Assembly: GCA_949825045.1 (NCBI GenBank)
Contig: OX463813.1
Location: forward strand, 7,502,001-7,566,000
From: Argyresthia goedartella
Lineage: Eukaryota; Arthropoda; Insecta; Lepidoptera; Argyresthiidae
Direction of reading: 5' to 3'
Length of the DNA: 64,000 nucleotides
Below, piece by piece: positions 11,936 through 21,736 of this stretch. The notes below the pieces were generated by a model. It saw only the letters and a program-made list of their open reading frames with translations. It searched no databases and had not been told where the DNA came from. Each line of letters opens with the position of its first letter. Position 1 is the first letter of the stretch. A program made the position numbers and the translations under genes.

Positions 11936-12276
11936 TGTAGTGCTCTTGGTGCTAATGTAATGCTCCTAGCAACTAGACGTCACTGCCTAATTGATAACCA
12001 TGAATATAAAGACGTTGGTTTGCGTTTGTGGTTGTTTTTATTTGATCTTTTAGTTATTTACACTTTGTATAAAAGGGATCCACAGCTGGCTCGATAGCCA
12101 TTACTCTAATCCTCACTATAATTTAGCTCAGTCACTGGCCGAAGCCTACGGTAAAGTGTGTCACATTGACTTCCACATCCAATCCTCTTTCTTTTTAAAA
12201 CTACATATAACGTGACAGTATCCAAGTGAACACCCACTCTAAAGAGGCCCGTATACAACATACAACCTACCTTACA
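11936..12276 (-). repeat. 5' LTR of the gypsy element
   Basis: A 341-bp LTR starting TGTAGTGCTC and ending TTACA. Just inside it on the minus strand is TTGGTGGAGGCGCCGGG. The TGG start fits a primer-binding site, but I cannot assign the tRNA. Confidence 0.8.
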
Positions 12277-12280
12277 GTAC

Positions 12281-13105
12281 TAACCTTCGCAGCTGGAAGT
12301 CACCACACATTTCTGTTCCTGTGACTTCCAAGACACGCATCCACATCCTAACATGAAAACATAGCCAGAATAAAAGCGTCTATCTATTAAACATCCACCC
12401 CAGTCAGCATCTGAGTACCATGCAATGTTTTACCTGTCTTCGTAAACATTAGTCCGTGATTTCTCGTATGTTTTACGTATCCAAAACTGTTCATTAGGAT
12501 AATCTAAACATTGGCTCAATGCCACGTGCCACGTGGCTGCCACAGTATTAGTAATATCCGGTCTTGTTCCAGTAGACAGATACATCAAACACCTTATTAA
12601 TTCACGATATGGATACTGTTCATTTCTATTACATTTCTCGGGGGGTTTTGCAATTTTGGTTTTTGGGTCCATGAGAGTCGAAATCGAATTCGATTTTTCT
12701 ATTCCAAATTTTACTAACAAATCGTCAATGTATTTCTGTTGTGACAGTTTTATACCCTTGTCACATTTGTCAAACTCTATGCCTAGCATATTTTTCACGA
12801 TCTTTCAGTTCAAACTTGGCGGTCAGTTCCTTTTTAGGGTTCCGTACCCGAAGGGTTCCAAACGGGACCCTATTACTAAGACTCCGCTGTCGACGTGTAA
12901 GACGCGACTAGAATGTCATCAATATAACCTAATTTACCTAATACAAAAAACTCTCTTTAAAAAAGACTCGGCTCACTTTATGAGACTTCAATATCCATTC
13001 TCTTCAGCTGCTCATCCAGTCTAATGTTCCACTGGCAACCAGATTGTTTAAGGCCATAGAGTGACCTTTTTAGTCGACACACCTCCCCCCAGCCTTCAAA
13101 TTGCG
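12281..13105 (-). pseudogene. Copia reverse transcriptase and RNase H N-terminal remnant
   Basis: Read from 13105 downward, the minus strand gives SLYGLKQSGCQWN, then a YIDDILVA catalytic box near 12915-12940, a repeat fragment insertion (12830-12903), ELTAKFELKD, then MLGIEFDKCDKGIKLSQQKY. It continues to an RNase H start (SDADWGGC) before the gypsy insertion. An odd insertion (AATWHVA) and a small deletion around EKSRTNVYEDR are shared exactly with the plus-strand copy at 16412. That shows common descent from one defective template. Confidence 0.8.
12830..12903 (-). repeat. Fragment of the moth (GTCC)n repeat
   Basis: About 74 bases match the end of the 25072/30085 repeat (tttagggttccgtacccgaa, then gggaccctattactaagact). 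They interrupt the copia RT just after its YIDD box. Confidence 0.8.
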
Positions 13106-13538
13106 GCAGCGGGAGCGGATCTGGACCCAGTACCGCCGGCCCTTCGCTTGAGTTCCACCCTCACCGAGCCACACTTGTAGCAGATTTTCATCTGCCTTTT
13201 TTCCAGCTCCGGGATATCCGACTCGGGGCTTCGGAATACCATGATGGCACCCGGAAGCTCCGAGTCGGTTTTTTTAAGCTCTCCCTTTAGTATATTATTT
13301 TGTCTTTTAAAATATTAGAAAGACCGTGGTATTTTCGAAGTCACCGCCAAACGCTTTTGTATTAACATACGTGTGGGTAGGTGCTAAATAATAAACCAGT
13401 TCTTGTCCGGATGCCTTGTGTTTCACTTCATGGTGAAAGCGGTGCGTGAAATTGATAGATATTATACGGTCAAAAGTCATTTTAGTGTCAACAAAACGTT
13501 AAAATCAATCAAGCAACTTATAATACGTGTTATGAACA
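13105..13538. other. Unassigned stretch and gypsy leader
   Basis: The left part has a GC-rich minus-strand peptide containing CYKCG, possibly a zinc knuckle, but no clear family. The part from about 13380 to 13538 precedes the gag ORF and is probably retroelement leader sequence. No primer-binding site could be fixed. Confidence 0.35.
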
Positions 13539-14130
13539 ATGGAGCACGCGCGTCCGCCAGTAGAACTAGTCCTGCAAGGTAGCCCCGCGAGTCACACCGA
13601 CTCGTGGCGAAAAGGGCTGAAGCAGTTTCAGGTGTTTTTAAAGGCCTCTGGTGTCTACAAAGAGCCGAGTGACGTTCAAGCGAGTCTCCTGATCAATTTG
13701 ATCGGTTCCGATGGATATGATGTATATTCCACATTTCGGTTCATGAAAGAAGAAGAACGCGAAGTTTTACCAAACTGATTCAACGTTTCAACGACCACTT
13801 TGGGACAAAAACAAACGCGCGTTTCAAATTCTTTACAAGCAATCAAGAGAGAGCTGGTGAGAGCGTCGACGAGTATGTGACAGCACTCAAACGTTTGAGT
13901 AAAGAGTGTGAACTTGAACACCTCGAAGATATAGGTTGATACATGATCGTATTGTGTGTGGTATTACGGACGGCGCTGTGCGAGACCGATTACTTTGGAC
14001 GGACAAACTCACTCTTGAGAAGGCAGTGAAAACCTGCCAGTCAAAATAATTATCGAGCGAGGACGGCCGGCAAATAGACGGCGTGAAAGGGTCTGGTGAT
14101 GCGGGGCATTTATTGAGTGTGGACGCCGTG
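13539..14130 (+). pseudogene. Ty3/gypsy gag remnant
   Basis: It starts at ATG 13539 (MEHARPPVELVLQ) and reads FLKASGVYKEPSDVQASLL, typical of this gypsy gag. A frameshift near 13765 moves the reading to FTKLIQRFNDHFGTKT and then ESVDEYVTALKRLSKECEL. A second shift near 13935 leads to DRIVCGITDGAVRDRLLW. Gag forms the particle shell; this copy is broken in at least two places and ends in GC-rich sequence that joins RNase H, so the middle of the element is deleted. Confidence 0.7.
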
Positions 14131-14235
14131 TAGTCTCCTGCGGCGGCATGCGACGCGGCGCGCGCAGCGGTCGGTGCTGGGCGCGCGGCCGGCGGGCAGG
14201 CGCGGCGGCGGCTGCAGGTGGAGAAAATGGCGTCA

Positions 14236-14605
14236 CGATGGAAACAGACCACAAACCGCTAGAAAGTCTGTTTAAGAATACCCTGTATTCCGTTCCAGCC
14301 AGATTACAGCGTATGATGTTAAGGTCTTTATCACGGACACCTGAATTTAGAGGAGGGGAGGGACGGGGGGGGAGGGGGGCGAGGGGACCTCCCCCCCTAA
14401 GTCTCAATTATCGGAAACTAGGGGGGTTTTTTGTTATGAATTTTCAAAAAACTCACGTTATTAAAATCAGGTGTCCGTGATCACCCAAGACCCAACCCTT
14501 ACGTCTCCAGGCGTATGACATCACAGTAGTATACAAACCTGGCAAATACATGTATGTTGCGTATACGTTGTCGTGTGCTCCACTGCCTGAGTTGATTAAC
14601 GACAC
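14236..14605 (+). pseudogene. Gypsy RNase H C-terminal remnant, split by a MITE
   Basis: ETDHKPLESLFKNTLYSVPA (14248 on) and, after the insertion at 14322-14498, AYDITVVYKPGKYMYVAYTL form the end of a gypsy RNase H. The same peptide, with the same YVAYTLS spelling, appears on the minus strand at 15858-16408. The fragment ends abruptly at about 14605 against a LINE fragment. Confidence 0.7.
14322..14498. mobile_element. Small TIR element flanked by TTA (Harbinger-type MITE candidate)
   Basis: A 177-bp insertion interrupts gypsy RNase H. The uninterrupted target is visible in the copy near 16215. TTA is duplicated at 14319-14321 and 14499-14501. Inverted ends share atcacggacacctga. The interior has a strongly G-rich tract (about 14350-14392). 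A TTA duplication is typical of PIF/Harbinger elements; the assignment is inferred, since no transposase is present. Confidence 0.6.
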
Positions 14606-14606
14606 T

Positions 14607-15420
14607 GACACTGCTTCCATTTTACATATATCGTTTATGTAAGCTAGAAACAGCGTCGGCCCAAGCACACTTCCCTGCGGGACCCCAAAAAGTGTGTACA
14701 TAGTGTCGCTTTTTGAGTTGTTTAGTTTGACATACTGTCGCCTTGTTGTCAGATAGCTTGTGAACCATGCGAGAGCCGTTCCAGTCACTCCAAGTGCCTC
14801 TAGCTTTTTTAAGAGAAGGGGAATTGACACTCTATCAAATGCTTTTTTAAGGTCCAGGAAGACACCAATACACCTCTCTCCTTTGTCGAGTGAGCTAGCT
14901 ATGGAGTCTGTAAGTAGGATGACGGCATCCTCCGTGGGCCTCTTGGCTCTGACGCCAAATGGATTTTCGGCAAGCAGTTTGTTAGACTCTAGGTACTTGG
15001 TTAAGCGATGGTTAAATACTTTCTCTAGTATTTTTGCTGTTACAGTCAGTAGAGAGATTGGTCTGCAGTTACAGGGATCAGTTGTGTCACCATCTTTATA
15101 GATAGGGCAAACTTCGGACAATTTCAGCAGTTCAGGAACAATGCCCAATGATATGCTCAGGTTAATAATGTGTGATATATATGGCTTCTGCAATTATATG
15201 TTTTAAATTTTTGAAATGTTTAGGTGGGAGTTCATCCCAGCCGGGCGAACCGTCTGATTTGAGACTCATTATAAACTTGGAGGTTTCTACGGTATCAGCC
15301 GGGGTCAGGAAGAGTGAGAAAGAGTTTAATCTAGGGGTTATTTCTATCTTTGATGTGAGTTGTTTCTCTGTTAGGTTCGATGAGGTGAGTATGTCGTTAG
15401 CCAGTATCTTAGTTTAAACC
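14607..15420 (-). pseudogene. Non-LTR (LINE) reverse transcriptase fragment
   Basis: The minus strand reads FLTPADTVETSKFIMSLKS, then SEVCPIYKDGDTTDPCNCRP, VFLDLKKAFDRVSIPLLLKK (the first catalytic Asp region) and YTLFGVPQGSVLGPTLFLAY. It breaks before the YADD box at about 14607, where it abuts gypsy sequence. The fragment covers RT motifs 0-4. A small disruption near 15185 separates the upstream part. The motif order fits Jockey/CR1-like LINEs. Confidence 0.75.
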
Positions 15421-15514
15421 CTTTACGTGATGGTGGCCGCGCCCCAAAGAACAACATCCGTGTCTATGGTTCATCTCATGCTATGAACTTCAGAGACTTA
15501 CGCCATAAGGCTGC

Positions 15515-15561
15515 AGATTGGGGTTCCTGCATCGTCTGGGATGCTGCAGGAACCCCAATCT
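15515..15561. repeat. Perfect 17-bp inverted repeat
   Basis: Arms 15515-15531 and 15545-15561 (agattggggttcctgca and its complement) pair perfectly around a 13-nt loop. Confidence 0.9.
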
Positions 15562-15699
15562 TACCCTACTCTCGACGTCACGTGACATGCCCGGCCATTA
15601 CATCACGTCTCGAGCCCTGCGCTTGCAACGATCTATGCCCAGATGGCCTTCGTGTACCCATGCTACCAGCTCTGACCTTAATGTGCGCGGGATAAATAC

Positions 15700-15857
15700 C
15701 AAGAAGTACCCGTAACCGGCGGACTTGCATGAAAAGACTTATGAATGTTGAGGAAGCGAGAGATGTATGCCAGGATCATAGCAGATGGAGGTCTTTGGTC
15801 TCTGCCTACCCCTCTTCCGGGAAATAGGCATGAGCATATGTATGTATGTATGAATAA
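15700..15857 (+). pseudogene. RTE-type LINE 3' end
   Basis: A plus-strand frame reads CMKRLMNVEEARDVCQDHSR and WRSLVSAYPSSGK, the typical last residues of RTE reverse transcriptases. A short tatg microsatellite tail follows at about 15838-15852. The part upstream (15420-15700) gives no readable protein. Confidence 0.55.
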
Positions 15858-16408
15858 ATACCAAATCGTCTTTGAACAATACTCCATAAATGTATTGTAT
15901 TAGCTCCATATACTCCCAATGAGAACGCGCACTCTCGTCAACATTGTATTTGTTTAGTGGCCAGCCGTTTTTTACGTATTCTATTATCACTTGCGACTCC
16001 TTATCACGTTCTGTATGTTCTCGCACTAAGGTCATTTTCTCGTCACTAAATCTTATATGTTTTAACAAATATATTGTTTGATCACTGACATCCCGCGAAA
16101 CGTTGTCGTTAATCAACTCAGGCAGTGGAGCACGCGACAACGTATACGCAACATACATGTATTTGCCAGGTTTGTATACTACTGTGATGTCTTACGCCTG
16201 GAGACGTAACATCATACGCTGTAATCTGGCTGGAACGGAATCCAGGGTCTTCTTAAACGGACTTTCAAGCGGTTTGTGGTCTGTTTTTGTGAAATCTTTC
16301 TACCGCAATCACCATGGCGAGCATTTATTTTTCGATCTGCGCATAGCGCAGCTGCATGTCGGTAAGTGTGACGGACGTGAATTCGACGGGCCGGCCTCTG
16401 GCAAATAA
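15858..16408 (-). pseudogene. Gypsy RT/RNase H remnant, minus strand
   Basis: Read downward from 16408: RGRPVEFTSVTLTDMQLRYA, a stop, MLAMVIAVERFHKN, a deletion, then TDHKPLESPFKKTLDSVP, LQRMMLRLQA, a stop, and VYKPGKYMYVAYTLSRAPLP. It continues through NVSRDVSDQTIYLLKH to DDLVFIH at about 15862. This is RNase H followed by the start of the integrase region, with at least two stops and one internal deletion. It belongs to the same family as 13539-14605 but lies in opposite orientation. Confidence 0.7.
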
Positions 16409-16411
16409 CAA

Positions 16412-17261
16412 GGGTATAAAACTGTCACAGCAGAAATATATTGACGATTTGTAAGTAAAATTTGGAATAGAAAAATCGAATTTTATTTCGACTCCCATGG
16501 ACCCAAAAACCAAAATTTCAAAACCTCCCGAGAAATGTAATAGAAATGAACAGTATCCATGTCGTGAATTAATAAGGTGTTTGATGTATCTGTCTACTGG
16601 AAAAAGACCGGATATTACTAATACTGTGGCAGCCACGTGGCACGTGGCATTGAGCCAATGTTTAGATTATCCTAATGAACAGTTTTGGATACGTACAACA
16701 TAGGAGAAATCACGGACTAATGTTTACGAAGACAGGTAAAACATTGCATGGTACTCAGATGCTGACTGGGGTGGATGTTTAATAGATAGACGCTTTTATT
16801 CTGGCTATGTTTTCATGTTAGGATGTGGATGCGTGTCTTGGAAGTCACAGGAACAGAAATGTGTGGTGACTTCCAGCTGCGAAGGTGAGTTTTTACCTAT
16901 ATAAGTTTGGCGTAATCTATGAAGGGGGCAGTCTACCTTAACAGCTTGCATGATCTTTACTTGTAGGTAATCAGGGGGCGATTTGCCTTGCCGGTGATCC
17001 AATATACCATTGTCGGAGTAAACACATTAACATCAGGTACCACTATATACGAAGTGCATCGAAGAACAATAAGAACATTGAGTTGGAGTATTTATCGACT
17101 GACTCGAAGCTCGCTGACAAATCAACGAAAGCTCTGTCGAGAGTAAAGCACTATTTGTGCATGCGTGGTTAAGGCATTGCTTGTTTATTGTTTATTTTGT
17201 TATAATTGTTCTTTGATATCACTTTCCTTTCTATGTTTTATTGTATTACCGTTTGTCTTCA
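16412..17261 (+). pseudogene. Copia RT/RNase H remnant, plus strand
   Basis: It starts GIKLSQQKYIDD and runs through MDPKTKISKPPEKCNRNEQY, RELIRCLMYLSTGK and LSQCLDYPNEQFWIR. It then gives AWYSDADWGGCLIDRRF, SWKSQEQKCVVTSSCEG and, after a frame change, SKHINIRYHYIRSA to LCMRG. It mirrors the minus-strand copia at 12281-13105 plus 7560-7846 and shares the AATWHVA insertion and the YEDR deletion. The LINE at 17262 interrupts it before the LTR. Confidence 0.8.
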
Positions 17262-18228
17262 TACATTTGGATCTTTAGGAAACTTCGACATGTTGCACCT
17301 CCACCGTTGCTAAAAACACTATACTTCGCACTTGTTCAATCCATATTATCATACTGCATAACAGTCTGGGGAGGTGCAGGTAAGACTACCATGATTAAAC
17401 TTGAATGAGCCCAAAGGTCTCTCTTAAAGGTAGTATGTAGTACATTCAAACCTTATCGCTCCTCCACACAAGAACTGTATGAGTTCTGCGAACTACACAC
17501 TATACGGCAACTATACATTGAACGAATAGTTCTAAGAACTCACTCAGTCACAATCTTTGAGCAAAAGCAACTACTCAAAAGGAGATCCGATATTGTCATT
17601 AAAACTCCAAAATTAAAAACGACGTTTGCAAAAATCCAGTACTTGGGCAGATCAACCTTCATCTATCACAAAATCAACAAAGTACTCAATATATACCCCT
17701 TAACAAAATATAAAGCTAAAGCTCTAGTTCTAAATTGGTTAATAAAGCTAAACTATGATGAAACTGAAAAATTCCTAGAAACTTTTGTGTAATGTACACC
17801 TTAATTGCAATTTAGACCCCCTCTTACATCTCTAAATAAATGATATTTTTGTGATACAAGTAGGTAACTAATTATTTATTTATATTTTATTATATTATAT
17901 ATTAATTTATTTATATATTTATTTATTTCTTAAATTTCATATTATTTTAAATTAAAATTGAGATATAAAATATAAAATTACGAACCCATATTTCTAAGTG
18001 ATATGGAGTTGACTTAGTTTAAGTTTAGTTCATAAGCTTATTTAATTCCAAATCTAATTTATTTGAATATATGTATTTGATTTAATTATTCACCCATTTA
18101 TCGTAATGAAAAATGGGAGAAGCCACTATGGGCCTTAAAACACAGGTTTTATAACTTAGTTTAAGGTACCACTGTATTTTTTCTCCACTGTACCGTATGG
18201 TGAATAAATTTCATTTTCATTTTCATTT
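17262..18228 (+). mobile_element. 5'-truncated LINE with target duplication
   Basis: It is flanked by TCTTCA at 17256-17261 and 18229-18234 and inserted between copia RNase H and its LTR. The first 540 bases encode the end of a LINE RT: LYFALVQSILSYCITVWGG, one stop, RSLLKVVCSTFKPYRSS, LYIERIVLRTHSVTIFEQ and NYDETEKFLETFV then stop. A long AT-rich 3' UTR and an attttc tail follow. This is a normal target-primed, 5'-truncated LINE insertion. Confidence 0.75.
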
Positions 18229-18500
18229 TCTTCAATATGCACATTAAGGAGGCTTATTGAAATAGTTTATTTAATGTGATGTTTATAATGTTCTAAAATC
18301 TAAGTTAATGTATTTCAATAGGTATTCGTTACACTGGCTGTAATGAGAACTATGTCAAATTTATATTAACTAAGTAACATAGACCAGATAAAGACAGCGA
18401 AAGTCCTACTTCGCGTGTTTTTAATAGGCGGATTTTGCTCATCCCGGCTCAGTCGCTCTCTGGCTGTTAGAATGTAAGCCGTGTACTAATAAACATAAAA

Positions 18501-18580
18501 ATGCCTTACTGTGCCGTTGTGAATTGCAAAAACTCAAGCAATGTTGTTTCCAAAGAAAACAACGGCGTTACCTTTCATAC
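18501..18580 (+). CDS. THAP-domain first exon
   Basis: ATG at 18501 opens MPYCAVVNCKNSSN and ends GVTFHT at a consensus donor (gtaagt, 18581). The spacing of Cys4 and Cys9 and the TFH end match the start of the THAP C2CH zinc finger, the DNA-binding module of P-element transposases. No further exon is visible before the element ends, so it cannot encode a transposase. Confidence 0.65.
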
Positions 18581-18980
18581 GTAAGTAATTTTATTTCTGA
18601 AATTCGCCTAATTTATTTAATAATCAATTATTTTTAATTTCGAGTAGCGTCTCCCGTTTTTACTGAGATAGGTTGAACCATAGCGTATATTTCCCATGGA
18701 CTTCATCCACTGCTGCTTCCACTTTACACAATTCATGGATATCTCTTTCGTAGCCCTCAATGAACAGTGAAGCAAACTATACTTTCGTTAACATTACAGT
18801 TGCATGGTACAGTCGATTTGCTCATTTTTCTGTCGATTTAATCAGATAGTGTTGTACAATGCGACGATTTTTGCAAAATCGCTGGACGATTCGATTTTGT
18901 TGACGGAAGAATGATAATTCTGAGTTGCATTTTCATTGCAATCTATATTTTAGTAGTAGAATAACGTATATGTGATGATG

Positions 18981-19037
18981 ATGATGATGATGATGTCCTC
19001 CAAGCCGTATCGGCTTGGAGGACATCATCATCATCAT
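18981..19037. repeat. Perfect 27-bp hairpin with 3-nt loop
   Basis: Arms 18981-19007 and 19011-19037 (ending cctccaagccg / cggcttggagg) pair perfectly around tat. They include an (ATG)n run on the left mirrored as (CAT)n on the right. It lies inside the P-like element. Confidence 0.9.
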
Positions 19038-19507
19038 GTGAGATTGTTATGTATTCATTTTATGTTAATATATAAAAGAAGACTGAGTGAATGACTGACT
19101 GACTGACATATCAAAGCACAGCCCAACCCGCTGGATGGATTCTCGTGATTAAATTAGTTTAATCATGACTTAAAATTTAAGCTTTTTTCGTGTAACTCAG
19201 CATTACATAGAAAGTCGATTAGTAATTCATTCCTCTGTCGATACAACATCGATTCACTTCGAGAGAGGAATGAGTAGAAGACAGAGGAATGATTTAAAAA
19301 AAGATAAGTAGGTAGGTAGAACAAGACTGAACAAGTAAGTAGGTAATACTGTAGTAAAACTGAGTGTATTTTGATACCCAGGGGAGAATAGAGATAGCTC
19401 CCAATCTCTCTTCTCTAATACTTTATGAAGTAGTGGGCCTAAGAGTTATTTCTATTTAGCCTTGGTTATCAATACACCCCGTTTTACCTTACCTACATTA
19501 TTCTAGT

Positions 19508-19753
19508 CAGCCCCCTTAATTAGTAACTTTAATCCAGTGTAGGAAGCAGGAATAATTACGCGTCGAAAAAGTATGCGAATCGAACTGTCAGTGACTCTTA
19601 TGTACAATGACATAAGGTTCATGTTTTCTGGTTATTATTCCTGCTTGACCCAGGTCAAATGCAACGCAGTGTCAATTGATTGTACATAACTATGGGAAAT
19701 CTGATACTATTCCACAGTTTAAGATCGATTCGAGTTACTGAATAAGGGGGCTG
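19508..19753. mobile_element. Small TIR element (MITE) inside the P-like element
   Basis: Its ends are inverted: cagcccccttaattagtaac and, on the other strand, cagcccccttattcagtaac; the length is 246 bp. A second nested inverted pair (aagcaggaataat) lies within. No target duplication was found, so the superfamily is unassigned. Confidence 0.55.
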
Positions 19754-20235
19754 GACGGATTTACACATGAATAATAAAAGGTAAATAGGTTCTACAGACA
19801 AATACATACTTTAACACTCTATGATGTGATATCCGGGTGCGATGCTACGATACGATCTCCCGCTCGAAACACTGCCGGCTTACTGACAAAAAGGCAACGC
19901 GGTAGGTACGTGGTCGTGGTAGGTAGGGGATTCCCGCAGCAGCGCTCATTTTAAATCGATTTGGCGGCGCGCCTTTGACTCTGCTAAAAGGCGCTTGTGA
20001 CGTCACAGTAGGTAGTGAAAAAGTTACACGGTTGGTTCTCATACATTCGACCGTGTTTGCTGCGTCTATCTCGATTCTCGATATCTGGTCTGTGCTTAGT
20101 AACCATTCCATGGTTTGTTTGTTTACTTTTCTATACGTTAGTCGACCAAAAGTATAGTTGCTGTAAGCATCAATACATTCCTTGTTTATGTTCTATCTTG
20201 GTTTATCTGCACTACATCTCTACTGCTATAATAAA

Positions 20236-21047
20236 TGCTGCGCAGAGTTGAAGGTTTCAAAACGTTACGGACCTTTTGAGGTAACCGCTAGTTCAAACCC
20301 ATTTCGGAAAATCAAATCGCAATTGTGTAAACCGGTCTTTTCGGATCGTTATTGCCGTGAACTAAATATATAATTGGAACCAACCACCACTAGCCGCTAC
20401 TAGCGAGCACATGAAATATCATTGAGTACTCATGTCGTAAAACTACGACGGGTATCTATACGATATCACAAACAAATATTATAAATTGTGGTCGACCACT
20501 AAAAGAAGTTCCAAGCGCCCATATATACAAAAAAACAAATGGTACCATCACACAAAATACAACAACGATCGATCTGGCGCAATACACCGCTAACTGATGC
20601 GAAATACCGGCTTGCGGGCATATATGCTTTCTCGGTCTAACTTGAAACTGTAACATCCTGAATCAATCTTCCGTTCGACTATTGTACGCCTAACGAACTT
20701 CTCAACGAACGAGAAATTCAGACTTATCATTCTTACTTACAATTTTTACAGCTGAATCGGGACATCTCTTTTGGGGTAGGTAGAATAGACGATCATAGCT
20801 ACTGATAGCGGTGGCTCGACCTTAGCCTTTTATGCCGTTACAATTTGACTTAGAATACTTTCATCAGTCGATTTTTTGTAACACCTAAAATTTCATTATA
20901 TTTTCCCAAATTTTTTAACATTGCCATTCATTACATTCCATAATTTTTCGATTTTTAAATTCATTCTTGGTTTTATAGGAAATTTTTGTGCATTTATTCC
21001 TAAATTTCGTATAATTTAATCTTTTAATACTATTCTTTTTATCTGTG
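20236..21047. other. Non-coding stretch
   Basis: No gene is supported. A short plus-strand frame (KRYGPFEVTASSNPF, 20250-20370) reads a little like retroelement sequence but is too short to name. Confidence 0.4.
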
Positions 21048-21049
21048 TA

Positions 21050-21296
21050 CAGTCAGCATCAGACATATGTGAGCAGGTTAGCTACTCAAAAAGATCTACA
21101 CATCTTAACAAATCAGAAATATCGATACAGCCAAAGTGACATACACCCTCAAACTTGTTAGTTAACTGTTAGTTAGTAAGTTAACTTGGATGTTGACATA
21201 ATTTTGTCACTTTGGCTGTATCGATATTTCTGATTTGTTAAGATGTGTAGATCTTTTTGAGTAGCTAACCTGCTCACATATATCTGATGCTGACTG
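21050..21296. mobile_element. Foldback MITE with 92-bp near-perfect arms
   Basis: Arms 21050-21141 and 21205-21296 are inverted copies differing at about one position, around a 63-base spacer. The ends read CAGTCAGCATCAGA and the element is flanked by TA on both sides (21048-21049, 21297-21298), as for Tc1/mariner-mobilised MITEs. A transcript would fold into a long hairpin. Confidence 0.85.
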
Positions 21297-21736
21297 TACC
21301 ATACAATCTATCTCTTTCCTGTATCAAGCGCTTCATCTTGACAATTACCCATCCCTTGTTATCTCTACCACTGACTTTAATCTTTTTGAACTAGTGAGAT
21401 GTTTCATACACTGATATAAATGTTTTGTACAGTTCATTATATAATTTCACAGGACAATTTATGGACAAAAGAGGAACTAACGAAATGGAACTAAGCTTTT
21501 CACAAACGAGTATGTTAGTACGCGGCGGGATCCAAACAGCGGGGCCCCCAGTTAGAAGATGAATTAGTATCAATCGGGGATATCGAAAGCCATCATAAAG
21601 GTCATTCACCCACTGTCAAGTGTCCTAAAGAATCAAATGACCGAAGATTTACCTAGTCTTCAGTATGAACTTGGCTCTTTAAATAAATGTCACCTAATAT
21701 ATGTTACCGGCAATCTGTATAATGCAGGTATTCTAT

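Larger units (their letters stand above)
7847..12276 (-). mobile_element. Ty3/gypsy LTR retrotransposon, internally deleted
   Basis: Two LTRs, 7847-8186 and 11936-12276 (340 and 341 bp), start TGTAGTG and end ACA. They flank a minus-strand interior, and the whole is bracketed by the 4-bp duplication GTAC (7843-7846 and 12277-12280). The interior keeps RT, RNase H and the integrase zinc domain (9853-11904) and an integrase C-terminal tail (about 9597-9765). It lacks gag, protease and the integrase DDE core. RT begins only about 30 bases from the 5' LTR. The insertion splits a copia RNase H gene. The LTRs differ at only a few positions, so insertion is fairly recent, but the element is not autonomous. 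Confidence 0.85.
18378..20094 (+). mobile_element. P-element-like transposon, deletion derivative
   Basis: A 1717-bp insertion flanked by the 8-bp repeat CTAAGTAA (18370-18377) and CTTAGTAA (20095-20102). Its ends are inverted: CATAGACCAGATA and, on the other strand, CACAGACCAGATA. An 8-bp target duplication, CA start and a THAP-encoding first exon are characters of P elements. Only the THAP exon is recognisable as coding, so the transposase body is deleted. A 246-bp MITE and a 27-bp hairpin lie inside. An alternative is a THAP gene fragment captured by another 8-bp-duplicating (hAT) element. Confidence 0.6.
18248..20235 (+). repeat. Copia-like LTR split by a P-element-like insertion
   Basis: 18248-18377 and 20103-20235 together match the LTR at 7205-7457 read in reverse. 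The gap is exactly filled by the element 18378-20094, whose removal restores the aacttggtaacc-like junction. Confidence 0.65.

Noticed and set aside
14009..14407. Pro/Arg-rich minus-strand ORFs
   Set aside because: Composition artefacts antisense to GC-rich gag and the G-rich MITE core.
14148..14480. Plus-strand 110-codon ORF with Arg/Gly-rich start
   Set aside because: It is a chimera of a gag scrap, gypsy RNase H and a MITE, not a gene.
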